Assembly: GCA_002402465.1 (NCBI GenBank)
Contig: DHFW01000039.1
Location: 18,885-70,830, forward strand
Length of the DNA: 51,946 nt
Direction of reading: 5' to 3'
Source of the DNA: Bacteroidales bacterium UBA4814
GTDB lineage: Bacteria; Bacteroidota; Bacteroidia; Bacteroidales; UBA7960
Shown here: piece by piece, positions 15,842-24,687 of the stretch
Layout: each line of letters begins with the position of its first letter
How positions within the stretch are numbered: position 1 is the first letter of the stretch
The notes under the pieces: generated by a model
The model's input: the letters and a program-made list of their open reading frames with translations, nothing else
Databases searched by the model: none
What the model was told of the DNA's origin: nothing
Position numbers and translations under genes: made by a program

Positions 15842-17728
15842 ATGATTTTTGGAGGAGTTAGACTATCTGGAATATTTGAGAGGAATGATAAAATAAAGGA
15901 AATTGAAAACTTTTCAAGTTGGCCGGGTGCAATTAAATTTCCCTTAAATTATTTTGATCTTAAAGGGGGATTCTTGCTTAACCCCGAACTACCTTTTAAA
16001 CCCTCAGATTTCTTCTATATAAATGAAGTAGAAAAAATACTGGTTCTATTTTCAGGGAAAATTTATAACAGGAATGAACTTATAAGGCAAGTTAATAATA
16101 CTGAAATATCAGATCCTCAGCTAATATTCCAGCTCTTTATTAATTTGGGACCACCGTTTGTTGAAAAACTAAACGGTGATTTCGCAATTTGCATTTATCT
16201 CCCATTTCAAAAAGAAATATTTCTTTTCAGGGATCAAATAGGAATTCAACCACTTGTATTTTCAGACCAGAAAGATTACCTTTTTTTTTCTTCTGACAAC
16301 TTAAGTCTTTGCAGGGCTTTTCAAGGGCCGGATCCAATAAATATGGACCCAGTGTTAAGCAATATTAAGGCAGTAAATCATTTATTAACTTACAATCCAA
16401 AAGTTAAAAAAATAATCCCAGGTCATTATGTTCATTTTTCACAACTCGGAATAATAACTAAAAAATATTGGCACCCTGAAAAAATTAAAATTAACAACCG
16501 CCTAAATTATGAAGAAGTTTTAGCTAGGATTGAAGCTCTTTTGGAAAAGGCCGTAAGTATTCGTTGTGATAAAAGGTTTAATGCTGGTACACATTTAAGT
16601 GGTGGTTTAGATTCAAGCATTGTGGCTGCATACGCCAGAAAAAATTATCATGAACAAAATTTGTTTTGGGGATTCTCTTGGAGTCCGGATAATCCAACCT
16701 CAGAACGCTTTAAGTTTGATGAAAGAAGTTTGGTAAAGCATGCAGCATTACTAAATAATATTATTCCAGTTTTTTCAACAATTGAAAAAAATGATTTTTT
16801 AAAGTTTATTAAAGATTATTACCATAACTATGGATACTTCTCTGAGTATAAAACCATTGAAAACGCAAAAAAAAACAATATAAATCTTTTGTTTAGTGGT
16901 TGGGGTGGAGATGAGTTTATTAGTAAAGGAAATAGTGGTATTGATTCAGATCTTCTTTTTAATTTAAAACTAAAGCTATTTTTTTCCCGCAACCCAATTA
17001 AAAAACCAAGAAAACTTGCCCAAACACTCTTATATTTTATATTCCTTCCAGCCTTGGGTGTTTTAGATCCTCAGATGAAAAAAATTTTTTCTGTAGAAAG
17101 TTCATTTCTTAAGGAGGAACACAATAAACAATATCTTCCGACATTAAGAAAATATTTCTTTTATAGATCTAGAAAAGAGAGACATTTGAATTTTATTTAT
17201 AATTACCATTTATCAGAGCGAACAGAGCGTTGGTTTATTATGGGTTACCAAAAAGGAATTGTTTATCGATATCCTTTACTTGATAAAGACTTAATCGAAT
17301 TAATTCTTCAGATTCCCTCACATTTAATGTGTAGAAATAGCTTAACAAGAATAATTTTGCGTGATTTAGGAAAAAATTTCCTTCCAGAATCGATTCTAAA
17401 AAACGAGGACAAAAGAGATCCTGTTTATATACATAATAGGTTTAATTATTTTGATGAAACAAGCAGGGAGTTATTTGATGAATTACTTTATTGGGAAAGA
17501 AATCCTGATTTATATTTTATTGATTTTAACATGTTGAGAAAAGATATAGAAATATATAAACAAAATCCAAAAGCAAAAGATTTTAGAAATTTGCAAGGAA
17601 AACTAATTTTTTTTAAAGCCCTCCACGAATTCACCAAAACCTACCGCTCGCTGCCCGAAGGTTTCGAAAGGGATGGATCAGGTGAAGTTCACAAATTAAA
17701 CACCGATACCGCGGATGCCGGCGAATAA
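15842..17728 (+). CDS. asparagine-synthetase-type lasso macrocyclase (C protein)
   Basis: 628 residues from ATG at 15842 (MIFGGVRLSG); a TTG at 15821 is possible but less likely. The N-terminal half has the glutaminase-like fold (FSGKIYNRNEL, LNGDFAICIYLP, RDQIGIQPL), but no Cys stands at position 2, so glutamine hydrolysis is not expected. The ATP-pyrophosphatase loop is LSGGLDSSIVAAYA, with SGGLDSS at 253-259; FSGWGGDEFIS follows. Family knowledge: lasso C proteins adenylate the ring Asp/Glu and close the macrolactam. The gene is strikingly AT-rich up to about 17618; the last about 36 codons switch to the GC-richer style of the neighbours. Confidence 0.8.
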   Translation: MIFGGVRLSGIFERNDKIKEIENFSSWPGAIKFPLNYFDLKGGFLLNPELPFKPSDFFYINEVEKILVLFSGKIYNRNELIRQVNNTEISDPQLIFQLFINLGPPFVEKLNGDFAICIYLPFQKEIFLFRDQIGIQPLVFSDQKDYLFFSSDNLSLCRAFQGPDPINMDPVLSNIKAVNHLLTYNPKVKKIIPGHYVHFSQLGIITKKYWHPEKIKINNRLNYEEVLARIEALLEKAVSIRCDKRFNAGTHLSGGLDSSIVAAYARKNYHEQNLFWGFSWSPDNPTSERFKFDERSLVKHAALLNNIIPVFSTIEKNDFLKFIKDYYHNYGYFSEYKTIENAKKNNINLLFSGWGGDEFISKGNSGIDSDLLFNLKLKLFFSRNPIKKPRKLAQTLLYFIFLPALGVLDPQMKKIFSVESSFLKEEHNKQYLPTLRKYFFYRSRKERHLNFIYNYHLSERTERWFIMGYQKGIVYRYPLLDKDLIELILQIPSHLMCRNSLTRIILRDLGKNFLPESILKNEDKRDPVYIHNRFNYFDETSRELFDELLYWERNPDLYFIDFNMLRKDIEIYKQNPKAKDFRNLQGKLIFFKALHEFTKTYRSLPEGFERDGSGEVHKLNTDTADAGE

Positions 17729-18008
17729 GAAATCCATGTAAATTGGTTAGATCGGTGTTATCTGCGTTCTAAAAAAACGACCTCCCCCAACCCTTCCGCC
17801 TGCGGCTATTCACAGCCGGTCTCACTTTGCGAGACGAAAGGCTTAGGTTTGCAATAATACTGTCGCCGCTATGCCGCTTTTGGGTTTGGGTGGTTCCTTG
17901 TTTTCTACCATAATTTCACCGCTACGCGGCTCTTCCTATCATTTTCCCTTTTTCTCAACTTCACAACTTCTCACCCTCACATCTTCTCACCTTCTTACCC
18001 TCCAACCT
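17729..18008. repeat. intergenic region with inverted paired REP-like element, copy 3
   Basis: The hairpins GTCGCCGCTATGCCGCTTT (ending 17880) and CACCGCTACGCGGCTCT (ending 17933) are the reverse orientation of copies 1 and 2, with 53 bp spacing. CTGCGGCTATTCACAGCCGGTCTC and GTCTCACTTTGCGAGAC (about 17803-17836) lie before them, and a CTTCTCACC-type pyrimidine tract (about 17935-18008) after them. No gene is supported. Confidence 0.65.
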
Positions 18009-19013
18009 TCATTCCCTCAAGTACCTCTTCTTCAAAAACCTCCCCGGCAGCAGCATGCCCAGCGGGTTGCCGCCCTGATTCCAAAGGGAACGCCAGGCGT
18101 ACCAAAGTATTCGCCGCTTATAGGCCATACCCGGAAAGGCCGTTATGACAAAACGAAAATAGCCCAGCAGGCTGCTTAGGCTGTGGTACTCCCCTTCCCT
18201 GGGGTCGCTGATTTTCTTTTGGGCGGTTTGCAGCAGAAAGGTTGTGGTTTTTCCCAAGTCGGGAAGGGTATAACAGGGGTTAAACCAGCTTTTAATCAGT
18301 TCATTGTATAGTCCTACCATCCGTTCGGCACGGAAAGTCGCAACCAGTGCACTGAATCGCTTTTCATCAAAGAGTTTCTGGCGGGCGATTTCGTGTACGT
18401 CGACCAGCCACTTGAGGCGGCGCCAGCCGTGCATGCCCCCGTGTATGAGCAGGAAAAGCAGGTCGAGCTCGGGGTTCAGCACCTGAAAGGTGCGGCCCTG
18501 AAACGCAATGGTGGAAAGGTTTTCCTTTACGATGCGGTCCGTTTCGCCGGAAGGCAGAATGGGATAATAAAACAGCCGCCAGTGCAGCTCCACATCCAGT
18601 CCGGTGGCGGGGTTTTCGAGCGCAAACTGGTTTCGGAAGCCGATCAGCCGCTGCTTTTGTTTTTCGCCTGAAGGCCAGGGAAAAAGCGAAGGCACAAAAC
18701 CCAGCTTTTCCATTACCGAAAGGGCTTTTTCAATATCGGCCGGTTCGAGCAGCAAGTCCACATCGCCGGTGAAGCGGAAGCTTGGATCGCCATAAATTTT
18801 CTGCGAAAGCACAAAACCCTTGAGTGGAATGAACCCAATGCCGGCAGCCCTGAGCGCATCGGTCACCTCCAGGAAGCCCTTCAGCTTTTTCAGCGTAAGC
18901 GCTTTATCTCCATACAGTTCTGCCGCCTCATTTTCACCCAGAAAGGCATCGATCTGCTCCTGGCTGAGCTGATGGCGGTAGTTGAGCTCATGGCGGGTAA
19001 GGTGGTTGATCAT
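18009..19013 (-). CDS. nucleotidyltransferase-family protein (lasso-cluster type)
   Basis: 334 residues from ATG at 19013. The nucleotidyltransferase core shows IPLKGFVLSQKIYG (62-75) followed by TGDVDLLLEP, with the metal-binding pair Asp84 and Asp86. A HWRLFYYP segment and a helical C-terminus follow. Family knowledge: this group (NTP_transf_5 type) is a common companion of paeninodin-like lasso clusters, where some members may modify the phosphorylated peptide. It is convergent with the cyclase gene, so it is not in the same operon, but its position fits cluster membership. Stand-alone copies without RiPPs also exist, so its role here stays an inference. Confidence 0.75.
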   Translation of the reverse strand: MINHLTRHELNYRHQLSQEQIDAFLGENEAAELYGDKALTLKKLKGFLEVTDALRAAGIGFIPLKGFVLSQKIYGDPSFRFTGDVDLLLEPADIEKALSVMEKLGFVPSLFPWPSGEKQKQRLIGFRNQFALENPATGLDVELHWRLFYYPILPSGETDRIVKENLSTIAFQGRTFQVLNPELDLLFLLIHGGMHGWRRLKWLVDVHEIARQKLFDEKRFSALVATFRAERMVGLYNELIKSWFNPCYTLPDLGKTTTFLLQTAQKKISDPREGEYHSLSSLLGYFRFVITAFPGMAYKRRILWYAWRSLWNQGGNPLGMLLPGRFLKKRYLRE

Positions 19014-19265
19014 AATGCAAATATAGGTGATAAGTGGTTAGTATAGGGCATGGGGTATGTGAGTTGACGTTGCTGTCTTTGTTGTCATGGTTGTCTGGTT
19101 GTCATGGTTAAAATCAATAATTTTCCAATCTGCTAACCGAGCGTAGCGAGCTCAACGAAGTTAATCTGCTAATTTTCTCATCTTCTCATCTTCTCATCTT
19201 CTTACCATCTCCCCTTCCCATCTTCAGACTTTTAGTTATTTTTACCCAATCAAAATCAAAAAACC
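19014..19265. repeat. intergenic low-complexity repeats
   Basis: GTTGTCATGGTTGTCTGGTTGTCATGG (about 19080-19106) is a reverse-orientation relative of the TGACAACC series at 14583 and 20770. TCTTCTCATCTTCTCATCTTC (about 19176-19200) is a 9-bp tandem tract. CCGAGCGTAGCGAGCTC (about 19137-19153) resembles the CCGAAGGCGAGCTC unit near 7554. No gene is seen. Confidence 0.6.
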
Positions 19266-19910
19266 ATGCTGATCATAGGAATAGCCGGTGGGTCGGGTTC
19301 GGGCAAGAGCACCGTGGTAAAAAAGATCGTGAAGCGTCTTCCCAAGGACAGCGTTTCGGTGATTTACCAGGACGCGTATTACAAGGACAATGGCCATCTG
19401 ACGCCGGAGGAGCGGGCGAAGATCAACTTCGACCATCCCAGTGCCATAGAGTTCAACCTGCTGGTAAAGCACATGGATATGCTGCGCGAAGGCAAGGAAA
19501 TACCCATGCCCATCTATTCGTACCTCACCTGTGCCCGTGCCAAGGAAACCGTGCCGGTGCCGGCTCGCGAGGTGGTAATCGTAGAGGGTATCCTGATCAT
19601 GCAAAACCCACGTATGCGCGAACGCATGGACATCAAGATCTTTGTGGATGCCGATGCCGACGACCGCCTCATGCGCATCATTTACCGCGACATACAAGAG
19701 CGCGGCCGCTCGTTTATCGATGTGCTCGAACATTACGAGCGCTTTGTGAAGCCCATGCACCTTCAGTTCATTGAACCCAGCAAGCGCTACGCCGATATGA
19801 TCGTACCCCAGGGCGGCGAGAACATTGTGGCCATCGACATCATCACCTCCATGATTAAAATGACACAAAATGCCCGCGAAACGGGAAAAACACCTGAATC
19901 ACAGAAATGA
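19266..19910 (+). CDS. udk: uridine kinase
   Basis: 214 residues. The P-loop GGSGSGKST sits at 8-16. YQDAYYKD and NFDHPSAIEF follow, then PIYSYLTCAR, VIVEGILIM and RDIQERGRS, the full set of uridine/cytidine kinase motifs. It phosphorylates uridine and cytidine in pyrimidine salvage in the cytosol. Its stop overlaps the start of the next gene (ATGA at 19907-19910), so translation of the two is coupled. Length is normal for the family. A short TTCTCATCTTC tract upstream leaves the promoter unclear. Confidence 0.93.
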   Translation: MLIIGIAGGSGSGKSTVVKKIVKRLPKDSVSVIYQDAYYKDNGHLTPEERAKINFDHPSAIEFNLLVKHMDMLREGKEIPMPIYSYLTCARAKETVPVPAREVVIVEGILIMQNPRMRERMDIKIFVDADADDRLMRIIYRDIQERGRSFIDVLEHYERFVKPMHLQFIEPSKRYADMIVPQGGENIVAIDIITSMIKMTQNARETGKTPESQK

Positions 19911-20734
19911 CCAGATACAACTTCCACACCCACTCGCAATTCGACGATGGGAAGGAACCCCTCGAAAATTATGTTGCCGCATCCATAGAAAAAGGGCTGG
20001 ATGCCCTGGGCTTTTCGGCCCATGTGCCCCTGCCGCTCGACAACCAATGGAGCCTTCCGGCGAAAGATTTTCCGGACTATGTGGCCGAGGTAAAAAAACT
20101 GAAAGAGCAATACAAAGACCAGATCAAGCTGTTCCTGGGACTGGAAATAGACTACATTCCAGGCGTATCCGAAGATTTTGAAGGCTGGATGAAAAACACC
20201 CCGCTCGACTATTGCATTGGCTCGGTGCACCTGGTGCGTGAACCTGAATCGGGAAAGTTCTGGTTTATTGACGGTCCGGCCGAAGGCTACTTCAAAGGTG
20301 TGGAAGAGGTGTTTGGGGGCGACATTCGCAAAGCGGTCACCACCTTTTACCAGCAGAGCATACAAATGGTAAAAACCCAGCCCCTGCATATCATCGGACA
20401 CATGGACAAGGTGAAAATGCACAACAAGGAAAAGCTTTTCAGGCAGTCGGAGTCTTGGTATGTGGAACTGATTGACAGCTTGCTGAAGGCCATAAAGGAA
20501 AAAGGCGTGATTATAGAGCTGAACACCCGCGGCGTATATACCGGAAAAACCACAGAGTACTTCCCCTCCCCTTTTGTGCTGGAGCGCTGCCTGCACTTTG
20601 GCATACCCGTAATGGTAAATACCGACGCCCACCACCCCTCCCAGCTCGACAGCCATTTCGACGAAGGCGTGACCCTGCTCAAAGACATCGGATTTAAGAA
20701 AATGACAACGCCCTTTTTTGAGGTGGAAATATAG
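19907..20734 (+). CDS. PHP-family histidinol-phosphatase (HisJ/HisK-like)
   Basis: 275 residues, overlapping udk by four bases. The PHP-domain motifs are NFHTHSQFDDG (4-14), GFSAHVPLPL, GLEIDYIPG, CIGSVHLV, IIGHMDKVKMH and VNTDAHHPSQL, which supply the metal-binding His/Asp set. Family knowledge: HisJ-like PHP enzymes release phosphate from histidinol phosphate, the penultimate step of histidine synthesis; related PHP proteins hydrolyse other phosphoesters. No other his gene is near, so the substrate is assigned by family only. Confidence 0.85.
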   Translation: MTRYNFHTHSQFDDGKEPLENYVAASIEKGLDALGFSAHVPLPLDNQWSLPAKDFPDYVAEVKKLKEQYKDQIKLFLGLEIDYIPGVSEDFEGWMKNTPLDYCIGSVHLVREPESGKFWFIDGPAEGYFKGVEEVFGGDIRKAVTTFYQQSIQMVKTQPLHIIGHMDKVKMHNKEKLFRQSESWYVELIDSLLKAIKEKGVIIELNTRGVYTGKTTEYFPSPFVLERCLHFGIPVMVNTDAHHPSQLDSHFDEGVTLLKDIGFKKMTTPFFEVEI

Positions 20735-20842
20735 GGATGACACGGATTTTGTGGGAATTTTTGACCCAACAATGACAACCTGACAACCTTGACAACCATG
20801 ACAACATTTTCTTTTACCTTTGCATTTTAATACCCCCCACCA
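20735..20842 (+). promoter_or_regulatory. upstream region with TGACAACC repeats and -7 element TACCTTTG
   Basis: AATGACAACCTGACAACC..TTGACAACCATGACAAC (about 20770-20805) is a degenerate tandem series. TACCTTTG at 20815-20822 fits the Bacteroidota -7 element, 20 bp before the PurF-like ATG. The nearest TTG (20789-20791) is 23 bp away, a little long. Confidence 0.45.
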
Positions 20843-22744
20843 ATGAGCGATGCGATAAAGCATGAATGTGGCGTGGTGCTGCTCAGGCTGCTGAAGCCTT
20901 TGGAGTATTACGTATCACACTATGGCACTGCGTTTTACGGCCTCAACAAGCTGTACCTGCTGATGGAAAAGCAGCACAACCGCGGGCAGGATGGCGCCGG
21001 GCTGGGTTGCATAAAATTCGGGGTGCCGCCCGGCACGCGCTACATGAACCGCATGCGCAGCAACAATCCGAATTCCATTAAGGAGATCTTCGATAACATT
21101 CACAGCCGCTTCGAACCTATACGCGAAAAGAACCCGGACCGTCTGGCCGATGCAAACTGGCTGAAGAACAATATGGACTTCATTGGAGAGTTGTACCTGG
21201 GCCACCTGCGCTACGGCACTTTCGGACGCAACAGCATCGACAACGTGCATCCTTTTCTGAGAGAAAACAACTGGATGTCGAAAAACCTCATGATCGCCGG
21301 AAACTTCAACCTCACCAATGTGGATGAACTGTTCGACAGCCTGGTAAATATTGGGCAACACCCCAACGAAACCAGCGACACGGTGACCATTCTGGAAAAG
21401 GTAGGCCACTTCCTGGATGAGGAAAACGAAGACCTTTACCGTAAGTTTAAGGCCGAAGGATATACCAAGAAGGAGGTATCGCCCCTGATCGCCAGGCACC
21501 TCGACCTGCAGAATGTACTGAAAAACGCCAGCAAATACTGGGATGGCGGCTATGTAGTGGCTGGCATGCTGGGCCATGGCGACTCCTTTGTGATGCGCGA
21601 CCCCAGCGGGATCCGGCCAGCATTTTATTTCAAGAACGACGACTTTGTGGTGGCCGCCAGCGAAAGGCCTGCCATACAAACCGCTTTCAATGTACCACTC
21701 GACAGCGTGCAGGAGCTGCAGCCAGGCAATGCGCTGATCATAAAACGCGACGGAACAACCTCTGAAGTATCCGTTCGTGAGCCAATGACCAAAGCGGCCT
21801 GTTCCTTTGAGCGAATTTATTTCTCCAGGGGTACCGACGCCGACATTTACCAGGAGCGCAAGCGTTTAGGCTGTCAGCTGGTGCCCGCCATCCTGAAAAC
21901 CATTAACCATGACCTGGAGAATACCATTTTCTCCTATATTCCCAACACGGCCATCTCTGCCTTTAAAGGCATGGTGGAAGGGCTCAACGACTTCTGCGAC
22001 CAGGTGAAGAAGGACCAGATCATCGAAATGGGCGGTAATATTCACCCCAGGAAGCTGGAAAAGGTGCTGTCGCTTCGTCCGCGCGTAGACCAGATCGCCG
22101 TAAAAGATGCCAAGCTGCGCACCTTCATCACGGCCGACAGTGCCCGCGACGACCTGGTGGCCCACGTGTATGACGTGACTTACGGGGTGGTTCGTCGGGG
22201 AGAAGATAACCTGGTGGTAATAGATGACAGCATTGTGCGCGGCACCACCCTTAAGAAAAGCATCATTCGCATGCTCGACCGCCTGGGCCCGAAAAAGATC
22301 GTGATCGTTTCGTCGGCCCCACAGATACGCTACCCCGACTGCTACGGCATCGACATGACCCGCCTGGGCGACTTTATCGCCTTCCGTGCAGCCATAGAGC
22401 TGCTGAAGGACAGCGGCAGGGCCGGCGTGATAAATGATGTGTACAAACGTTGCAAAGAGCAGGAAATGCTGCCAAGCGAAGAGGTGACCAACTGTGTGAA
22501 AGACATTTATCGGCCCTTCTGTCCTGAAGAAATCTCTGCCAGGATCGCCGAAATGCTGCACCCCCCACAGGTGAAGGCCAAGCTCGAGATCGTATTCCAA
22601 ACCATTGAAGATCTGCACACCGCCTGCCCCGGACATACCGGCGACTGGTACTTTACCGGCAACTACCCCACTCCTGGCGGCAATAAAGTGGTGAACCGAT
22701 CCTTTATCAACTACATTGAAGGACGGACAGAGAGAGCGTATTAG
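20843..22744 (+). CDS. amidophosphoribosyltransferase-like protein (long PurF form)
   Basis: 633 residues. Class II glutamine amidotransferase half: the nucleophile would be Cys9 (KHECGVV) after removal of an eight-residue propeptide; RGQDGAGLG and LGHLRYGTFG follow. The phosphoribosyltransferase half has the PRPP-binding motif LVVIDDSIVRGTT (about 456-468). Family knowledge: PurF makes phosphoribosylamine in the first step of purine synthesis. At 633 residues it is about 130 longer than E. coli PurF, with inserts around residues 60-130 and a long C-terminus. Bacteroidota often carry this long form beside a standard PurF, so it may be a paralogue with altered regulation. Confidence 0.85.
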   Translation: MSDAIKHECGVVLLRLLKPLEYYVSHYGTAFYGLNKLYLLMEKQHNRGQDGAGLGCIKFGVPPGTRYMNRMRSNNPNSIKEIFDNIHSRFEPIREKNPDRLADANWLKNNMDFIGELYLGHLRYGTFGRNSIDNVHPFLRENNWMSKNLMIAGNFNLTNVDELFDSLVNIGQHPNETSDTVTILEKVGHFLDEENEDLYRKFKAEGYTKKEVSPLIARHLDLQNVLKNASKYWDGGYVVAGMLGHGDSFVMRDPSGIRPAFYFKNDDFVVAASERPAIQTAFNVPLDSVQELQPGNALIIKRDGTTSEVSVREPMTKAACSFERIYFSRGTDADIYQERKRLGCQLVPAILKTINHDLENTIFSYIPNTAISAFKGMVEGLNDFCDQVKKDQIIEMGGNIHPRKLEKVLSLRPRVDQIAVKDAKLRTFITADSARDDLVAHVYDVTYGVVRRGEDNLVVIDDSIVRGTTLKKSIIRMLDRLGPKKIVIVSSAPQIRYPDCYGIDMTRLGDFIAFRAAIELLKDSGRAGVINDVYKRCKEQEMLPSEEVTNCVKDIYRPFCPEEISARIAEMLHPPQVKAKLEIVFQTIEDLHTACPGHTGDWYFTGNYPTPGGNKVVNRSFINYIEGRTERAY

Positions 22745-23100
22745 GGTTTAGGTTTGAGGTTCGGGGTTGGGGGTGTTAAATGGTAAATTGTTAATTAGCT
22801 GAAAACTTGTGGTTTGAGGTGATTACCCTGTTGGGATAAAATATCAATAGCCCTGGGTTTTAACCCAGGGGGAAGTAAATTACGCCAAAATATCAGCGCT
22901 GCGGCACAAAATTTATTTGCAAGCTGAGGTTCCTCGTAGCGCAATGGAATGAAATTTTTTTGTTTTGCGATTTAATCTGTGATGATCCGTTCCATCCGTC
23001 TCATCTGTGTTCTATTCTTAAATTATGATTTTTCTGTAAATTCGGGTTCAAAAAATCCAATCATTTTTCACTTTTCATTTTTCACTTTTAGTTATTTAAA
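22745..23100. repeat. 356-bp intergenic region with a CCCTGGGTTTTAACCCAGGG palindrome
   Basis: The palindrome at about 22852-22871 together with the flanking ATCAATAG is an inverted relative of the element near 7405-7436. GATGATCCGTTCCATCCGTC (about 22981-23000) is a degenerate ATCCGT tract. No gene is seen. Confidence 0.6.
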
Positions 23101-23979
23101 ATGTTGCCTGACGCACTTCACCGGGAAATAGAAACAGTCCTCAGAGAAAACACCTTTTTGCACCACACCATCAACAGGGTTTTGCCGGTGGGCGGTGGTT
23201 GCATAAATGATGCGCATGTGGTAGCCACCGACAAGGGTCGTTTTTTTGTGAAATACAACCACGCAAGGCGCTACCCTGGCATGTTTGAGGCTGAAGCCCG
23301 CGGACTTGAGGTGCTGAAAAATGCTGGGGAACTTTCTGTTCCGGAGGTTATAGGCACTGGCCAAGCAGACGACCAGGCTTTTCTGATTTTGGAATATATC
23401 GACAGCCGCCCGCAGGAAAAGAATTTCTGGGAAAATTTTGGGCGGGGACTGGCCAGGTTACATAAGCACTCAAACCAGCATTTCGGGCTCAACCATTCCA
23501 ATTATATTGGCAGCCTGCCCCAGCGCAATGCTTTCAGCGAAAGCTGGACCGATTTCTTTATCAAGGAACGCATCCGCCCGCAATTGCAACTATCCCGCGA
23601 AAGCGGAAAAACGGACAAAGAACTTGAAAAGAAATTCGAACGCCTTTTTGCCCGCCTGGGCGAGTTTTTCCCGGCCGAACCCCCTGCCCTGCTGCATGGC
23701 GACCTCTGGAGCGGCAACTATATGACCGGCAGCCAGGGTCAGGCGGTGATTATCGATCCAGCTATTTATTATGGACACCGCTACATGGACCTGGGCATGT
23801 CGAAGCTTTTTGGCGGCTTTGCGCCGGAATTTTACAGGGCTTACCATGATGAGTATCCGCTGGATCCCAACTGGCAGCAAGGCATTGAAATTGCCAACCT
23901 TTACCCGTTGATGGTACATGTAAACCTCTTTGGCGGCGGCTACCTGGGGAGTGTGAATAGTATCCTGGGAGGTTTCTGA
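23101..23979 (+). CDS. fructosamine kinase-family protein (aminoglycoside-phosphotransferase fold)
   Basis: 292 residues, full length for the family. It starts with LPVGGGCINDAHVV, the glycine-rich strand, then FFVKYNH with the ATP-binding lysine. The catalytic loop is LLHGDLWSGN (His199, Asp201), followed by IIDPAIYYGHRYMDLGMSKLFGGF, typical of fructosamine/ketosamine-3-kinases. Family knowledge: these enzymes phosphorylate glycated amines so that the sugar falls off, a protein repair step in the cytosol. No neighbouring deglycation gene is present. A convergent gene starts its 3' end three bases later. Confidence 0.88.
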   Translation: MLPDALHREIETVLRENTFLHHTINRVLPVGGGCINDAHVVATDKGRFFVKYNHARRYPGMFEAEARGLEVLKNAGELSVPEVIGTGQADDQAFLILEYIDSRPQEKNFWENFGRGLARLHKHSNQHFGLNHSNYIGSLPQRNAFSESWTDFFIKERIRPQLQLSRESGKTDKELEKKFERLFARLGEFFPAEPPALLHGDLWSGNYMTGSQGQAVIIDPAIYYGHRYMDLGMSKLFGGFAPEFYRAYHDEYPLDPNWQQGIEIANLYPLMVHVNLFGGGYLGSVNSILGGF

Positions 23980-23981
23980 AT

Positions 23982-24635
23982 TTACTCGCGGCCTTCCTCC
24001 TGCCCTGCTTCGCTCAGGCGAAACCACACATGATGCTCGTTCTGGCCCATTTCCACCAGTCCGGCGCTCATCAGGTTTACCAGTATGTTTTCGGCCTTGT
24101 AGCGCGGCAGGTCGGCCATTCGCGAAAACTTGCTCAGGGTAATGAAGGGATGGGTGGTGAGATAGGATAGCAGTATTCTTTCGTTGTCCGAATATTTAAT
24201 TACGGTGCCCTGCTCGCTGTTTTGCCGCTTCCAGAGCTTGATCTGCAGGGGAGTGGCCAGTATGTTCTGGTCGCCTACGCGCACATAGGCCATCCAGCGG
24301 TCTTGCTCGGTAAGGACAAAGGCCGGCTTCACCTTTAATGCCGGCACATCGATTTCGAGCACCTGCTTGCCGTCGATGTTCCAGGGTCGAAAAGCAAAGT
24401 GGATCTCGGGCTTGCAATACATGCCGGCTGCCGCTTCGATCATGTGGTATTCCTCTTCGGTGCGCACCCCGGCAATCACCCCATTGTCCTTCACGCCAAT
24501 AAGCAGCTTGCCGCCATCGGTATTGGCAAAAGCCACCAGGGTACGCGCAATCTTGCGGCTGTCGTTTACCTGGAACTTAAAATCGAGCTGCTGATGCTCG
24601 CCCTGAGAAATGAGGTTATGTATGTAGCGGGACAT
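23982..24635 (-). CDS. AlbA_2/Schlafen-type domain protein with C-terminal winged helix
   Basis: 217 residues. The N-terminal domain (QQLDFKFQVNDSRKIARTLVAFANTDGGKLLIGVKDNGVI, residues about 15-55) is the AlbA_2 putative DNA-binding or ATP-binding fold. The C-terminal part (about 145-210: NERILLSYLTTHPFITLSKFSRMADLPRYKAENILVNLMSAGLV) reads as a winged helix-turn-helix. Family knowledge: these are transcription-regulator-like proteins common in Bacteroidota, with few characterised members. It ends two bases from the convergent fructosamine-kinase-like gene. Confidence 0.8.
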   Translation of the reverse strand: MSRYIHNLISQGEHQQLDFKFQVNDSRKIARTLVAFANTDGGKLLIGVKDNGVIAGVRTEEEYHMIEAAAGMYCKPEIHFAFRPWNIDGKQVLEIDVPALKVKPAFVLTEQDRWMAYVRVGDQNILATPLQIKLWKRQNSEQGTVIKYSDNERILLSYLTTHPFITLSKFSRMADLPRYKAENILVNLMSAGLVEMGQNEHHVWFRLSEAGQEEGRE

Positions 24636-24687
24636 TTCTGAGACTTGAGGGTATGAAGTTTTGAGGGTATGAAGTTAGGAAAGATGT

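Noticed and set aside
15842..17728. genuine asparagine synthetase
   Set aside because: The catalytic Cys at position 2 is missing and the gene sits between a precursor-like ORF and other RiPP genes.
17871..18179. 102-residue frame after the cyclase
   Set aside because: It covers repeat hairpins and the 3' end of the nucleotidyltransferase on the other strand.
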